The notes under the pieces: generated by a model
What the model was told of the DNA's origin: nothing
Seen by the model: only the letters and a program-made list of their open reading frames with translations
Database searches by the model: none
NCBI GenBank assembly: GCA_026415035.1
Contig: JAOAHX010000002.1
Span: forward strand, 62,001-126,000
Length of the DNA stretch: 64,000 nucleotides
Direction of reading: 5' to 3'
Origin: Thermodesulfobacteriota bacterium
Lineage (GTDB): Bacteria > Desulfobacterota > BSN033 > UBA1163
Part shown: positions 33,636-42,598 of the stretch, one piece after another
Layout of the letters: every line of letters starts with the position of its first letter
Numbering within the stretch: position 1 is the stretch's first letter
Position numbers and translations under genes: made by a program

Positions 33636-35165
33636 GTGCCAGAGAAGGAGAAGATCCTGATCGTCGAAGACGAATCCCTCGTTCGGGATATGGTGGCCTC
33701 CTATGTGACCCAGTTGGGATTCGAAGCCGTTACGGTTCAAAACGGCCTGGAGGCATTGGAACGATTGAGACAGGAGGCCTTCACCATCTTGCTCACCGAC
33801 ATCAAGATGCCGGGGATGGACGGTTTTGGGTTGATGAGGGAGGTCCGATCGGAATTTCCGGAGATTCCCATCGTTGCCATGACAGGCCATGGGGCCTCCT
33901 ACACCTTTACCGATGTGGTCGAAGCAGGGGCGACGGATTACCTGACCAAGCCCTTCACCCTGGATGAGCTCAGGGCCAAGTTGAATCGGTTGCTCCGGGA
34001 GAAGGGCCTTCTCCGAGAGTTGCGACAGAAGTCGATGGAATTGGAGAGGGCGAACGAAGACCTCAAGCGGCTTGACAACCTGAAATCCCTTTTTGTCTCG
34101 AGCGTCTCTCACGAGCTCCGGACCCCCCTCACCGTCATCAAGGAATTTATCTCCCTGATGCTCGAAGGACACGGGGGCCCCTTGACGGAGGACCAGAAGG
34201 AATATTTGGGGATCGCCCACAAGAATATATTGCGGCTGACGAACCTCATCGATACCCTCCTCGATTTTTCGAGAATCGAATCCGGCAAAGGCCTCCAGTT
34301 GAAATTTGAACCCGCCCGGCTGATCGAGGTGGTGGAAGATGCCTCGATGACGCTCGCCCATACCCTCGAAGAGAAGCGGATTGCCCTCGAGAACCGGATC
34401 GATCCGGAAATCCCCCTGGTGTTGATCGATCGGAACCGTCTGGTGGAGGTCTTCATCAACCTTCTCAACAACGGGATCAAGTTCACCCCGGCCGGGGGGA
34501 AGATCACGATCGATACGCGAGGGGTCACCGAAAGGCGGGACTATCTGAAGGTGGTGGTGAGCGATACGGGGATCGGGATTCCCCCGGAGGATCTGCCGCG
34601 GATCTTCGACCGATTTTACCAGGGCCAGACCGGGGTCTCCATGGGGTCGGGTCTGGGTCTGGCGATTACCAAAGAGATCATCGAGGGACATCGGGGGGCC
34701 ATCCATGCGGAGAGCCGTCTGGGGAGCGGGACCAACATCGTCTTCACCCTTCCTCTCCTTCAGGTGGGCAACATTTTTCGGCTCTTGATCGAGCCGATGT
34801 TGAACGAGGCCGAGCGAGACGGGCTCTCCTTTTCGGTCATCCAGATCCGATTGTGGGATCCGAGGCTCAAGCGGGAGCTCCTGTTGAGTCACGAGGTCTT
34901 GGGGAGCGTCAAGTATGCCATCCAGAAGATGGTCCGGACGGTCGACATCGTCGTTCCCTTCTCAGGCCATCTCATCTACCTCTTCAGCTTCATCGACGAT
35001 CGTCTGGCCAGGGAGATCGGTGAAAGGATCCAAGTCAAACTGACCCAAGGGGGATATCTCCCCAAGGGGGCGGAGGTCCAGTTTAAAACCTATTCTTTCC
35101 CCCAGGATGCCCTTTCGAAGGAGGACTTCCTCAAGGGCTGTCGGCACCTCATCAAGGCGGAGTGA
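33636..35165 (+). CDS. REC-histidine kinase with C-terminal degenerate GGDEF-like domain
   Basis: A 509-residue hybrid protein starting at the GTG at 33636 (GGAGG about 10 nt before); the frame is open upstream but uncharacteristic. Domains: receiver at 1-125 (ILIVEDES, phospho-acceptor Asp55 in LLTDIKMPG, Lys in TKPF); HisKA near 150-215 with His in SVSHELRTPL; HATPase at 260-365 (NLLNNGIKFTPAGG, VSDTGIGIPPEDL, GSGLGLAITKEI). Residues 380-509 have the helix-strand order of a GGDEF domain (VLGSVKYAIQKMVRTVDIVV...IGERIQVKL) but the GGDEF loop itself is missing (PFSGHLIYLF). Confidence 0.85.
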   Translation: MPEKEKILIVEDESLVRDMVASYVTQLGFEAVTVQNGLEALERLRQEAFTILLTDIKMPGMDGFGLMREVRSEFPEIPIVAMTGHGASYTFTDVVEAGATDYLTKPFTLDELRAKLNRLLREKGLLRELRQKSMELERANEDLKRLDNLKSLFVSSVSHELRTPLTVIKEFISLMLEGHGGPLTEDQKEYLGIAHKNILRLTNLIDTLLDFSRIESGKGLQLKFEPARLIEVVEDASMTLAHTLEEKRIALENRIDPEIPLVLIDRNRLVEVFINLLNNGIKFTPAGGKITIDTRGVTERRDYLKVVVSDTGIGIPPEDLPRIFDRFYQGQTGVSMGSGLGLAITKEIIEGHRGAIHAESRLGSGTNIVFTLPLLQVGNIFRLLIEPMLNEAERDGLSFSVIQIRLWDPRLKRELLLSHEVLGSVKYAIQKMVRTVDIVVPFSGHLIYLFSFIDDRLAREIGERIQVKLTQGGYLPKGAEVQFKTYSFPQDALSKEDFLKGCRHLIKAE

Positions 35166-35233
35166 CCGGAGAGGTGAGCCTGGGGAAAGGGAACGAGGGA
35201 TGCCACTCATCCCCAAGTCTTGAGGGGGCGACG

Positions 35234-35518
35234 ATGCGGAACTTACTTTTGTGCTTGGGTTTCCTCTTCCTTCTCCTGTCCTGCGAGGGGAGGCCCTCCT
35301 CTGCCCCGAAGGAGCCGCCCGCCGGACCCCCGCCCAAGGTGGTGGTGGAGAAGGAGAAGGTGGAGAAGATCGAGCCGCTTCCTCCTGAGGTGAAGATCCG
35401 ATTGAAGCGGGACGGTAAGGAGAATTACTCTTGGGAGATCACCGGCTCGGATGTCAACGAGATCCTCAAGATCAACGAGAGGCTGAAGAAGAGCTTGGGT
35501 GGGGAATCCCAGCGGTGA
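35234..35518 (+). CDS. Small lipoprotein of unknown function
   Basis: A 94-residue lipoprotein: signal peptide NLLLCLGFLFLLLSC with the lipobox cysteine at position 17, then a Pro-rich linker (SSAPKEPPAGPPPKV) and a charged EKEKVEKIEPLPPEVKIRLK segment. The last part, YSWEITGSDVNEILKINERL, could form one strand and one helix. The ATG at 35234 has GAGGGGGC about 5 nt upstream. It follows the kinase gene by 68 nt. I do not recognise a family. Confidence 0.7.
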   Translation: MRNLLLCLGFLFLLLSCEGRPSSAPKEPPAGPPPKVVVEKEKVEKIEPLPPEVKIRLKRDGKENYSWEITGSDVNEILKINERLKKSLGGESQR

Positions 35519-35615
35519 AGGTCGGACGGCGTCGAGGCCCACCCCTTGGCGTGATCCAACGGCCGTCGAAGGGCTTTCGATCCTCCACTCCCATAGAAGG
35601 AGGCGCTGAAGAAGG

Positions 35616-35846
35616 ATGGATGCATTTTTGGATCAGTTCTTTAAAGATCTCCCTTTCGGGCTCGGGGTCGCATTGCTCGTCTTTCTCGGGATCCTGCTGG
35701 TCATCTGGCTGCTCCTCCCGCTCTGGGTCCTCTTCATTCAGTGGAATACCGCCAAAATCCGCGACGAGATTCGAAGGCTGGCCGATCTGATGGAAGAAGG
35801 AGCTTGGGATGTGCAGAGGAAACCTCTCTCGGGGCCGAAGGATTAG
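35616..35846 (+). CDS. Small single-pass membrane protein
   Basis: A 76-residue protein with one long hydrophobic helix (GLGVALLVFLGILLVIWLLL) followed by a hydrophilic amphipathic tail (TAKIRDEIRRLADLMEEG). AAGAAGG precedes the ATG directly. It overlaps the start of the DUF192 gene by 38 nt, so both are probably translated from one message. Family not recognised; the tail could pair with a partner as a short coiled coil. Confidence 0.65.
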   Translation: MDAFLDQFFKDLPFGLGVALLVFLGILLVIWLLLPLWVLFIQWNTAKIRDEIRRLADLMEEGAWDVQRKPLSGPKD

Positions 35847-36258
35847 TCTCTGCCTCTGTTTGGGATGGCTTTTTTCAACCTCCCTCTCTTTTTCCGAGTC
35901 CCTTCCGAAGGTCCCTTTATACATCCATGGATGGGAAATATGGGTGGAAGTCGCCCGAAGGCCGGAAGAAAGGGCGAAGGGGTTGATGGGAAGAAGGCAT
36001 CTGGGAGAGGATGAGGGGATGCTCTTCGTCTTTGAAGAAGAGGGGTACCATAGCTTCTGGATGAAGAATACGCTCATCCCGCTCAGCATCGCCTTCATCG
36101 ACAAAGACGGGCGGGTCGTCAAGATCGCGGACATGGAACCCCTGACCCTGACGTCCCATACCCCGCCCAAGCCGATCCTCTATGCCCTTGAGATGAATCG
36201 GGGATGGTTCAAAAAGAGAGGGGTGAGGGTGGGGGATGTGGTGAGATTTTCGAATTAA
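35809..36258 (+). CDS. Secreted DUF192-family protein
   Basis: A 149-residue protein with a signal peptide (ISLCLCLGWLFSTSLSFSES) and a complete DUF192 domain: EVARRPEERAKGLMGRRHLG, GMLFVFEEEGYHSFWMKNTL, PLSIAFIDKDGRVV and the C-terminal ALEMNRGWFKKRGVRVGD. The F-W-M-K-N-T motif is diagnostic. Function of the family is not established. Its stop and the purF stop share the sequence TTAA, so the two genes are convergent with a 4-nt overlap. Confidence 0.88.
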   Translation: MCRGNLSRGRRISLCLCLGWLFSTSLSFSESLPKVPLYIHGWEIWVEVARRPEERAKGLMGRRHLGEDEGMLFVFEEEGYHSFWMKNTLIPLSIAFIDKDGRVVKIADMEPLTLTSHTPPKPILYALEMNRGWFKKRGVRVGDVVRFSN

Positions 36259-37646
36259 TCTTCCCCCAACCAGCAATAGAGGCAGAGCTTCTCCCGCGGG
36301 AGGCCGATGGCCTCCACCATGTCTTCGATCCTCTGGTATCTCAGCGTCGTGGCCCCGAGTTCCTTACGAATCCATTCGACCATCCGTTCATAGCTTTTCG
36401 ATCGGGGGTCGGTGTACTCCCTCACGTCTTCCACCTCCCGGCCTTCGATCGCCTCAATGGCCTTCCGGGCGACCAGTTCTTTGGTGGAACGGGTCGACAG
36501 GGCGAACCGGCAGGGGAAGAGCAGGGGCGGACAGGCCGGTCGCACGTGGACCTCCCTGGCCCCCGAATCCCAGAGCTTTTTAATCGTATAGTTTTTCAGC
36601 TGGGTCCCCCTCACGATGGAGTCTTCGCAGAGGACGATCCGGTTTCCCTCGATCACCGACCGGACGGGGATGAGTTTCATCGTGGCGACCAGATCGCGGA
36701 TCTCCTGGGAGGGAGGGGTGTAACTCCGTCCGTAACCGGGGGTGTATTTTACCAAAGGTCTGCGGAAGGGGAGACCCGATTCCATGGCATATCCGATGGC
36801 ATGGCCCACCCCGGAATCGGGAACCCCTGCCACAAGGTCGGCCTCGATCTCGTCCCTTCGGGCCAGCGCCCTTCCACACCGCTCCCGGACGAGCTCCACG
36901 CTGATGCCTTCGTAAGCCGAAGCCGGATACCCGGTATAGATCCAAAGAAAGGCACAGACCCGCTGCCTCTTCTGGCCTTTCGATACCTCCTCGAGCCCAG
37001 ATTTTCCGACGAAGACGACCTCCCCGGGGTCAAGATATTTTTTGATTTGAAACCCCAAGTTGAGGAAGGAGCAAGTTTCGGTGGCGATGGCATATTCCCC
37101 CTCCCTCTCTCCCACCACCAGAGGGGTGCGACCCAGCCGGTCGCGGGCCGCATAAATCCCCTCCCTCTTCAGGAGGAGGAGGGAGGCGGAGCCTTCGATC
37201 CGGTCATAGACGGCCTCGATCCCTTCCAGGAGGGTGCGCCCCCGAGTGATGAGCTTGGCAATCAATTCCACCGAATTGATGCCACCGCTTGACATCTCGC
37301 CGAAGGTCTCTCCCTCTTTCAGGAGTTCGGAGGCCAAATCCTTTACATTTTCGATGAGCCCTGCCATGACGATGGCGAAATGGCCAAATTTGGATCCGAT
37401 GATCAGGGGCTGTGGATCTCGATCGCTGATCACCCCGATCCCCATGGTGCCCCTCATCTGTTTATAATCGTCATAAAATTTGGATTTGAACTGGCTCTTT
37501 CGGATATCGTGGATGGAACGATAGAACCGCCTGCCCAGGACGGCCATCCCCCCATATTCGGTTCCCATATGGGAATGATAATCGGTCCCGTAAAGGAGGG
37601 TGTCCGCGCAATGCCTCTTCATGATCACCCCGAAAACCCCGCTCAT
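36255..37646 (-). CDS. purF: Amidophosphoribosyltransferase-like protein (PurF) with Ser2
   Basis: A 463-residue PurF homologue with an N-terminal Ntn-type glutaminase domain and a C-terminal phosphoribosyltransferase domain. The PRPP motif is clear: IVLCEDSIVRGTQLKN. GVPDSGVGHAIGYA and KYTPGYGRSYTPPSQEIRD match PurF regions around the interdomain channel. The N-terminal nucleophile, Cys in classical PurF (MCGVxG), is Ser here: MSGVFGVI, and the usual LxHRGxxxAG segment is GTDYHSHMGTEYGGM. GAGGGAAAGGC before the ATG fixes the start. Either Ser serves as nucleophile, or the protein uses free ammonia or does something else. Confidence 0.82.
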   Translation of the reverse strand: MSGVFGVIMKRHCADTLLYGTDYHSHMGTEYGGMAVLGRRFYRSIHDIRKSQFKSKFYDDYKQMRGTMGIGVISDRDPQPLIIGSKFGHFAIVMAGLIENVKDLASELLKEGETFGEMSSGGINSVELIAKLITRGRTLLEGIEAVYDRIEGSASLLLLKREGIYAARDRLGRTPLVVGEREGEYAIATETCSFLNLGFQIKKYLDPGEVVFVGKSGLEEVSKGQKRQRVCAFLWIYTGYPASAYEGISVELVRERCGRALARRDEIEADLVAGVPDSGVGHAIGYAMESGLPFRRPLVKYTPGYGRSYTPPSQEIRDLVATMKLIPVRSVIEGNRIVLCEDSIVRGTQLKNYTIKKLWDSGAREVHVRPACPPLLFPCRFALSTRSTKELVARKAIEAIEGREVEDVREYTDPRSKSYERMVEWIRKELGATTLRYQRIEDMVEAIGLPREKLCLYCWLGED

Positions 37647-37764
37647 GCCTTTCCCTCAGAAGAAGGCCTCTTGAAGCTCCATGAAGCCCATAACCGAACC
37701 TTTTTCCGTTGTCAATGAGCGGAGACCCTCCGCCAATTCCCATCGCTCCGTTTCCAGATCCGAT

Positions 37765-37792
37765 TTGATTTTTTCTCCGGAGAGATTAAAAT
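37765..37792 (+). promoter_or_regulatory. Promoter of selD
   Basis: TTGATT (37765-37770), 16-nt spacer, TAAAAT (37787-37792). Each box matches at 4-5 of 6 positions. Predicted start near 37799, about 39 nt before the ATG. Confidence 0.45.
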
Positions 37793-37837
37793 GGGTCTTA
37801 TAGGGAGGTTCACGGTTTCCAAGAGGGATGGACGAGG

Positions 37838-38878
37838 ATGAGCGAGGTGCGTTTGACGGCCACGGTGAAGAAGGCGGGCTGAGCGGCCAAGATCGGTCCA
37901 GAGGATCTGGATCAGATCCTAAAGGCCTTGCCCCTTCCGAAGGATCCGAGGGTGCTCGTCGGATTGGAGACCTCGGACGATGCGGGGGTGTTCCAGTTGA
38001 CCGAGGAGATCGCGCTGGTCCAGACCGCGGATTTCTTCACCCCCATTGTCGATGATCCCTTTGCCTTTGGCCAGATCGCCGTGGCCAATGCCTTGAGCGA
38101 TGTCTATGCCATGGGCGGCACGCCTCTGACCGGGATGAACCTGGTGGCGTTTCCGATCAAAACGATGCCCTCTTCCGTTTTGAGAGAGATCCTCCTCGGG
38201 GGGCTATCCAAGATGAACGAGGCGGGTGTGGCCTTGGTGGGGGGGCATTCCATCGAGGACCCGGAGATCAAATACGGCCTGGCCGTTACGGGAACGATCG
38301 ACCCCAGAAAGATTCTCACCAACGCCAAGGCCGAGGTCGGGGACCGTTTGGTCTTGACCAAACCCCTCGGCACAGGCATCATCGCCACGGCCCTCAAAGG
38401 GGGGATGGCCTCTGAGGAGGCGGTGAGGAAGATCATCCGGAGCATGAGCACGCTGAATCGAGAGGCTTCCGAAAGGATGATCCAGTTCGGGGCCCACGCC
38501 TGTACCGATATCACGGGGTTCGGTCTGATCGGCCATGCCCTCGAGATGGCCACCGCCAGCCGGGTCGGCCTCGTCCTCCGGTCCGAGGCGATCCCGGTCT
38601 TTCCGGAGGCCCTCGAATATGCCCGGTGTGGCCTCGTCCCTGGTGGGGCCCAAGCGAATCGGCAGTTCTTCTCTTGCAAGGTCGAAAAAGCAAGGGGTGT
38701 CTCGGAAATCCTCTTGGACCTCCTTTATGATCCCCAAACCTCCGGAGGGCTTCTCATCTCCCTCCCAGGGGATCAAGCAGAGGGGCTCATAAACGCATTG
38801 AAGACGCAAGGACACCTCGAGACGGCTCTCATCGGGGAGGTCGTGGCCGAGCCCGAGGGGAGGATCCTCCTCGTCTGA
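37838..38878 (+). CDS. selD: Selenide, water dikinase, selenocysteine-containing
   Basis: SelD makes selenophosphate from selenide and ATP, the selenium donor for selenocysteine. Read from the ATG at 37838, codon 15 is TGA (37880-37882), in the context KKAG-Sec-AAKIGP, exactly where SelD proteins carry their catalytic Cys or Sec with the essential Lys three residues on. After the TGA the frame is open to 38878, total 346 residues. Motifs: LETSDDAGVFQL, QTADFFTPIVDDPFAFG, NALSDVYAMGG, TDITGFGLIGHALEM, DPQTSGGLL. Gene finders will wrongly start it at about 37928. A SECIS-like hairpin follows the TGA. Confidence 0.93.
37903..37919 (+). promoter_or_regulatory. SECIS-like hairpin in selD
   Basis: GGATCTG (37903-37909) and CAGATCC (37913-37919) form a perfect 7-bp stem with the loop GAT. 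The loop begins 27 nt after the UGA codon and contains a G, as bacterial SECIS elements require for SelB binding. Confidence 0.65.
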
Positions 38879-39001
38879 TCTTGTGGAACCGCCCCTTTCC
38901 GCCTTATATTGAATTTAAACGGGCATTGAAAGGGAAGCCAAAAAGGGGAGTCGGTCGAGCCGAGTAACCCAAGAGGCGAAGCCCAGGGGGACGTGAGGAT
39001 T

Positions 39002-39241
39002 ATGGAAATCGAAGTCAAACTCTTCGCGACCTTGAGGGATTACCTTCCGAAGGGAAGCGGCAGGTTTTCGTGCCGGCTGGAGATCGACGGGCAGACGACG
39101 GTTCAGGACGTTTTGGATCGGTTGAAGATCCCCGAGGAGATTCCCAAAATCATCCTGGTCAATGGGGTCCACGGCAAGAAAGGGCAACTGTTGAAGGCAG
39201 GGGATGTGGTTTCGATCTTCCCTCCGGTGGCGGGCGGGTGA
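39002..39241 (+). CDS. MoaD/ThiS-family sulfur-carrier protein
   Basis: A 79-residue ubiquitin-fold protein: MEIEVKLFATLRDYLP at the start, LDRLKIPEEIPKIILVNG in the middle and the obligatory Gly-Gly end (VSIFPPVAGG), which is adenylated and thiocarboxylated. The ATG at 39002 has GAGG 5 nt before it. Features fit MoaD (molybdopterin) or a tungsten-enzyme-type paralogue more than ThiS. No MoaE, MoeB or ThiF gene is beside it. It lies 123 nt after selD on the same strand. Confidence 0.85.
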   Translation: MEIEVKLFATLRDYLPKGSGRFSCRLEIDGQTTVQDVLDRLKIPEEIPKIILVNGVHGKKGQLLKAGDVVSIFPPVAGG

Positions 39242-39294
39242 TTTCTTCGGGGGAATCGGCCGGGAAGCCCTCAGCCCAGCCTTTCGAAACGACG

Positions 39295-41043
39295 TTATTG
39301 GCTGCCCTTTCCTTTAAGCTCCTCGATCTTCTTCTTCAGGCGTTCGGCCTGGTCCGCCTTGGGATTCAAGGTCAGCGCCTTCTCGTAGAACTGTCGCGCC
39401 TTTTCCCATCGACCCAATTTGAAATATCCATCTGCCAGATGTTCGGTGATGATGGGATCGTCCGGAGACAACTGGTTGGCCTTTTCCAACTCCATCACCG
39501 CACGTTCGTAATCCCCGAGCTTGAAATAGACCCACCCTAAACTGTCCGTGATGTAGCCGGTATTGGGTTTCAGGACCATGGCCCTTTCGATCATCCGAAG
39601 GGCCTCTTCCAGATGGATCTCCTTTTCGGCATAAGAATAGCCGAGGTAGTTGAGGGCATCGGCATGGTCGGGATCGAGGCGCAACACCTCCTTCATCTGG
39701 GCGACCATCTTCTCAAACTCTCCCATCTTGTCGTATAGGGCGCCCAGCTGATAGAGGAGGTCGATGTTCTCTGGATGATGGGAGAGCCCCCGTCGGATCG
39801 TTTCGAGGGCCTTGGTGAGCTGCTCCTCCTTTTCGTAAAGGGCGGAGAGGAGGAGATAGAGCTCCACGGCCTTGGGCTTGGCCTGGAGGGCCTCCTCCAC
39901 CACCTGGATGGCCTCTTCCCCTCGCTTCTGTTTATTCAGGGCGTGGACGATGCTTCGCCGGGCGTCGACGAAGAATTCCGATTCGGGGGGGATCTTCTTG
40001 AGTTCTTGGACCGCAAGGTCGGTCATCCCCTGCTCTCCGTAGGCCACCCCCAAATAGTAACGGACCCGATCGTCCCCCGGGGTGGCGCCGAGGACGAATT
40101 GGAATTCGAGGATGGCCTGGTCCGGTTTTCCCTGTTCGAGATGGATGAGGCCGATCTTGGTCCGGAGATTGAGATCCCCCGCGCTCGATCTCTTGAGTTC
40201 TTGAAATTGGCTTAAGGCTTCGTCCAGTCTCCTCTCTTTAAGGTAGGTTTGGGCCAGCCGGTTCCTTGCCGGCTTGTGATCGGGGTGGAGGGCGAGGATC
40301 TTCTGGTAAACCTCTTGGGCCTTGGCGATTTCGTTACGGATCTCATAAACGATCCCGAGGTCCATCAGGGCGGGCAGGTATTGGGGGTCGACGGCCAGGG
40401 CCTTCAAGAGATACTCTTCTGCCTTTTCGAAGGATTTGACCTCGGCGTAGAGCCTGCCGAGAGAATAAAGCGCCATCAGGGAATTGGGTTCGAACGTGAG
40501 AAACTGGAGAAGCGAGTGGATCGCCTGGGGATAGTCCTGCTTCTCGGCATAGAGGGAGCTGAGGTAGAGATAACTTTCGCGATGGTGGGGGGCAAGCTCG
40601 GTTGCTTTTCGATAGGCCTCAATGGCAAGGTCCGTCTTCTTCATGGAGGCATAGACCCCGCCCAAGAGGAGATAGGCGGAGAGCTCTGAGGGGTTGAATC
40701 GGAGAGCGGCCTGACACTCTTCGATCGCCTCCTGCATCCATCCCTTGTAGATGTAGAGGGAGGCGAGCTCCACCCGGAGCGCGGGCTCCCTCTCATCATA
40801 GGCGATCGCCTTGCGGATCTCCTCGATGGCCTCCTCCAGTTTTCCCTCCTTGAACCTGAGCTGGGAAAGCAGAAAATGGTAGTAGGCGCGTGGCTTGGGA
40901 GAAATCGGTCGGGGTTGGGGAAGAACCTGTCCTTGAGGAGGGGAGGTGGGCTGAAGGGAGATCGCTTCCCTGCCGCCCGCACAGGACGAGAAGAAGACCA
41001 TCCAGAGGGTCACGAGGACCCATTTGGCCGTCCCAGCTCTCAT
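39295..41043 (-). CDS. TPR-repeat lipoprotein
   Basis: A 582-residue protein starting at the ATG at 41043 (GAAGGGACT before it) with a lipobox ending FFSSC, then a Pro-rich stretch. From about residue 45 to the end it is almost all tetratricopeptide repeats, I count at least twelve, for example EEIRKAIAYDEREPALRVEL, ELAPHHRESYLYLSSLYAEK and MVLKPNTGYITDSLGWVYFK. Such lipoproteins often act in outer-membrane assembly, secretion or gliding machinery; the partner cannot be told. It is followed on the same strand upstream by the NtrC-type regulator gene, with 31 nt between. Confidence 0.85.
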   Translation of the reverse strand: MRAGTAKWVLVTLWMVFFSSCAGGREAISLQPTSPPQGQVLPQPRPISPKPRAYYHFLLSQLRFKEGKLEEAIEEIRKAIAYDEREPALRVELASLYIYKGWMQEAIEECQAALRFNPSELSAYLLLGGVYASMKKTDLAIEAYRKATELAPHHRESYLYLSSLYAEKQDYPQAIHSLLQFLTFEPNSLMALYSLGRLYAEVKSFEKAEEYLLKALAVDPQYLPALMDLGIVYEIRNEIAKAQEVYQKILALHPDHKPARNRLAQTYLKERRLDEALSQFQELKRSSAGDLNLRTKIGLIHLEQGKPDQAILEFQFVLGATPGDDRVRYYLGVAYGEQGMTDLAVQELKKIPPESEFFVDARRSIVHALNKQKRGEEAIQVVEEALQAKPKAVELYLLLSALYEKEEQLTKALETIRRGLSHHPENIDLLYQLGALYDKMGEFEKMVAQMKEVLRLDPDHADALNYLGYSYAEKEIHLEEALRMIERAMVLKPNTGYITDSLGWVYFKLGDYERAVMELEKANQLSPDDPIITEHLADGYFKLGRWEKARQFYEKALTLNPKADQAERLKKKIEELKGKGSQ

Positions 41044-41074
41044 AGTCCCTTCATAACACCGTTTCGATAAGGCG

Positions 41075-42478
41075 TCAATCGGGCGGGGCCGAGGCATTCA
41101 GCCGGGGGCGTCGCTTCCGGGGGGACTTCAAGGGATCTCTCTTTTCAAATCGGTAGAGGGTCCGGGGGTTGACCTTCAAGATCTCCGCGGCCATCTTTTT
41201 GTTCCCTTGGGTTTGCTTCAGCACCTGGGTGATATACTCGGATTTGATCTCCTCGAGCGATTTCTGATGCTGGATCCCCCGGCGGATGAGACGGGAGGTC
41301 CCTTGGATGAGATCCGCGGGGAGATCTTGAGGGGTCAACACCTCCCCCTCCGCCATGATGACCGCCCTCTCGATCGCATTCTCGAGTTCCCGGACATTTC
41401 CAGGCCAGTCATGGTCCATGAGGAGGGCCATCGCTTCTTTCGAAATGCCTTTGAGGCCCTTTCCGGCCTCCTTCGCATAGCGTTCGAGAAAGTGATAGGC
41501 GAGCAGCGGGATGTCCTCCTTCCGGTCCTTCAAGTCAGGGAGGAAGATGGGGAAGACATGGAGACGGTAGAAGAGGTCTTCCCTGAACTCGCCCCGCTTC
41601 ATTTTGGCCTCGAGGTTTTCGTTGGTGGCGGCGATGACGCGCACATCGACCTTGATCCTCTCGGCGCTTCCGATCTTCATCACCTCTTTTTCTTGGAGGA
41701 CCCTCAACAGTTTCACCTGAACCGAAGGCAGGATCGTCGAGATCTCATCGAGAAAGAGGGTTCCTCCGTTGGCCTCCTCAAAAAGCCCCTTTTTGGTCTG
41801 GACCGCACCGGTGAAGGCCCCCTTGACGTGGCCGAAGAGCTCGCTCTCCACCAGGGTCTCGGGGATGGCCCCGCAGTTGAACGGGATCATGGGGCCTTGG
41901 GCCCTCGGACTGTTATAATGGATGGCTTTGGCCACCAGTTCTTTTCCGGTCCCGCTACCTCCGTAGAGGATCACCGTGCTGTTGCTCGGGGCCACTTTTT
42001 CGATGAGGGAGAAGACCTTCTGCATATTGGGGCTCTTCCCGATGATCTGGGAAAACTCAAACTTCTTTCTCACCTCCAATCGCAGGAGGCGGTTCTCTTG
42101 GAGGAGGCGGTTTTCCTGAAGGACTTTGGCGATGCGGAGCTGGAGGTCCCTCAGATCCACAGGCTTGGTGATGTAGTCGTTGGCGCCGGTTTTCATCGCC
42201 TCGACCGCCGTTTCGATCGATCCGTAAGCCGTCATCATGATGATGGGGATTTCGGGCCGGATCCCTTTGAGGACCCGGAGAAGTTCCATCCCGTCCATCT
42301 CTGGCATCATCAGGTCGGTGAGGATGAGGTCGAAGATTTCTTTGTCGACCTTTTCGAGGGCCTCCTGACCGTCTTTGGCCACCTCGACGGTGTATCCCGC
42401 CATCTGGGTTAAGCCCCTCTGAATGATCTCCCGGAGGAAGGCCTCGTCATCGACGACCAAGATCTTTAAGGGCTCCAT
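41075..42478 (-). CDS. Sigma-54-dependent response regulator (NtrC family)
   Basis: A 467-residue activator. Receiver domain 1-120 with acceptor Asp in [13 protein letters not shown] and Lys in ITKPVDL; a linker coiled coil ([18 protein letters not shown]); AAA+ domain about 145-385 with Walker A GGSGTGKE, the sigma-54 contact loop GAFTGA, Walker [11 protein letters not shown] and an R-finger region [17 protein letters not shown]-terminal Fis-type helix-turn-helix near 415-455 ([20 protein letters not shown]). No histidine kinase is adjacent on the strand; the REC-kinase at 33.6 kb or a distant kinase may be its partner. Confidence 0.94.
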   Translation of the reverse strand: MEPLKILVVDDEAFLREIIQRGLTQMAGYTVEVAKDGQEALEKVDKEIFDLILTDLMMPEMDGMELLRVLKGIRPEIPIIMMTAYGSIETAVEAMKTGANDYITKPVDLRDLQLRIAKVLQENRLLQENRLLRLEVRKKFEFSQIIGKSPNMQKVFSLIEKVAPSNSTVILYGGSGTGKELVAKAIHYNSPRAQGPMIPFNCGAIPETLVESELFGHVKGAFTGAVQTKKGLFEEANGGTLFLDEISTILPSVQVKLLRVLQEKEVMKIGSAERIKVDVRVIAATNENLEAKMKRGEFREDLFYRLHVFPIFLPDLKDRKEDIPLLAYHFLERYAKEAGKGLKGISKEAMALLMDHDWPGNVRELENAIERAVIMAEGEVLTPQDLPADLIQGTSRLIRRGIQHQKSLEEIKSEYITQVLKQTQGNKKMAAEILKVNPRTLYRFEKRDPLKSPRKRRPRLNASAPPD

Positions 42479-42560
42479 GGTGTGTCTCTCACAAGATCCT
42501 TTTTAGCAAAAAAAGGAGGGGGAATCAACTGTTCCGGAGGCCCTTCCCTCCGACGAAGGG

Positions 42561-42588
42561 TTGACTCCCGCCGATTTTCTTATAAAAT
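42561..42588 (+). promoter_or_regulatory. Promoter of the HD-GYP regulator gene
   Basis: TTGACT (5 of 6) at 42561-42566, 16-nt spacer, TAAAAT (5 of 6) at 42583-42588. The message would start near 42595, only a few bases before the ATG at 42599, just at the AGGA that could serve as ribosome site. Confidence 0.5.
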
Positions 42589-42598
42589 AAAAGGACAT

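Noticed and set aside
37828-38055. Frame starting MDEDERG at the head of selD
   Set aside because: It is a different frame from SelD; reading through the TGA of the selD frame gives the full conserved N-terminus, so this is a shadow.
38881-39001. Possible c-di-GMP (GEMM) or molybdenum-cofactor riboswitch before the MoaD-like gene
   Set aside because: Small hairpins are present, but the conserved cores of those classes cannot be aligned.
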